A DNA stretch of 64,000 nt, taken from NCBI GenBank assembly GCA_035041965.1, contig JAPYMA010000108.1, positions 1-64,000 on the forward strand. Reading direction: 5' to 3'. Positions 63,501 through 64,000 of this stretch are shown piece after piece. The translations under genes were made by a program, and so were the position numbers. Every line of letters starts with the position of its first letter. Within the stretch, counting starts at the first letter, position 1. The notes under the pieces were generated by a model. The model was given only the letters and a program-made list of their open reading frames with translations, was not told the origin of the DNA and did no database searches. Source of the stretch: Anisakis pegreffii (Eukaryota; Nematoda; Chromadorea; Rhabditida; Anisakidae).

Positions 63501-64000
63501 CACTGATACGAGACTATCATCATCGCTATTATTATTATTATTAATATTATTGTTCATGCATTCATAAAACAAATGCAGAGAGGGTTGATTGGGTTTAGAA
63601 ATGTGTATATATGATTGCTGAAAGCGTTTTTTTGGTATTTTTGATTGGTTTTCAAACTTTTTAGTTTCATTTCTCGCATAAATCCCATTAGAAATATTAT
63701 CCAACGGTTCTTTCATCTGAATATGTGACCATTCGTCAAACAACAATGGACATTTATCACATGCGTTCATTACTATAAACAAATGAGGAAGATTAAAATT
63801 TGTTCATTGTTACTGGCTGATCTACGGTGGCGATCGTTACAATCGCACCTTTAGGAAGCATCGATTTGTAAGCAAGTTGAAGGAAGATCCGCTCGACTGA
63901 CATATCAACGATAATTTGACTGAAGCGGATCAGCATCTTCATTATGAACGAGTTTCAATCCCATTTTCTAATAACGAGAGCTGGCATATCTCTCGAAGCG

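Larger units (their letters stand above)
58412..64000. other. Upstream region of the CRIM1-like gene, no supported gene
   Basis: About 5.6 kb of AT-rich DNA upstream of the CRIM1-like start, presumably holding its promoter. Seen here: CTG/ATG tracts at 59598-59642, a palindrome cluster at 60177-60216, a GATA microsatellite near 60481-60510 and a CAG tract near 61018-61034. Frames of up to about 110 codons occur (for example 62436-62771 on + and 63486-63782 on -) without recognisable domains or splice context. Confidence 0.6.

Noticed and set aside
63486..63782. 98-codon - strand frame with CDKCP and an Asn run
   Set aside because: The Asn run is an AAT microsatellite, the cysteines fit no domain, and the frame has no supporting splice sites.
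1..64000. tRNA, rRNA, CRISPR, IS elements, operators and other bacterial features
   Set aside because: The window is eukaryotic with spliced genes. I saw no tRNA-like T-arm or A/B box pair and no spaced direct-repeat array.

Overview
The window looks like a nuclear contig of a nematode. It is AT-rich, its genes are broken into many exons by GT-AG introns of mostly 60-700 bp, and the acceptors are the short T-rich TTTCAG type typical of nematodes. The order farnesyltransferase beta then CEBPZ/NOC1 on one strand matches, from memory, the C. elegans neighbours F23B12.6 (fntb-1) and F23B12.7. A spirurid or ascaridoid relative is possible, but the species cannot be fixed from sequence alone.

Layout. 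1-770: GC-rich, purine-skewed satellite-like DNA with a duplicated unit of about 240-255 bp. 771-3088: AT-rich intergenic DNA with short repeats. 3089-6856 (+): protein farnesyltransferase beta subunit, 10 exons, 406 residues. 7956-15610 (+): CEBPZ/Noc1-type ribosome-biogenesis factor, 19 exons, about 948 residues. A good acceptor lies just ahead of each start codon, so the two may be trans-spliced members of one operon. 15611-19754: intergenic. 58411-19755 (-): a CRIM1/crm-1 family membrane protein, 20 modelled exons, about 1,099 residues. It has a signal peptide, an IGFBP-like motif, CRIM cysteine-rich repeats, two VWC domains, three antistasin-like repeats, four more VWC domains, a transmembrane helix and a cytoplasmic tail. 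58412-64000: upstream DNA with microsatellites and palindromes and no gene that I can support.

The most striking structure is the CRIM1-like gene. Eighteen exons sit within 8 kb (19.8-27.8 kb), and its first two coding exons are separated from them, and from each other, by introns of about 18.0 and 12.0 kb. The second exon (45795-45929) is a single 135-bp island. I recognised it by phase-compatible splice sites on both sides and by a CEC-N-x-F-(acidic)-C pattern that aligns with the linker between the IGFBP motif and the first cysteine-rich repeat of vertebrate CRIM1.

The three genes have unrelated jobs: protein prenylation, pre-60S ribosome assembly and extracellular BMP regulation. Exon boundaries were placed by hand from splice consensus, reading phase and remembered family sequence; no alignment or transcript data were used. 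I did not find a clear new system. The strongest leads are the giant introns with the isolated exon, the putative operon, an 18-bp perfect hairpin in the giant intron, and a stem-loop just after the CRIM1-like stop codon.
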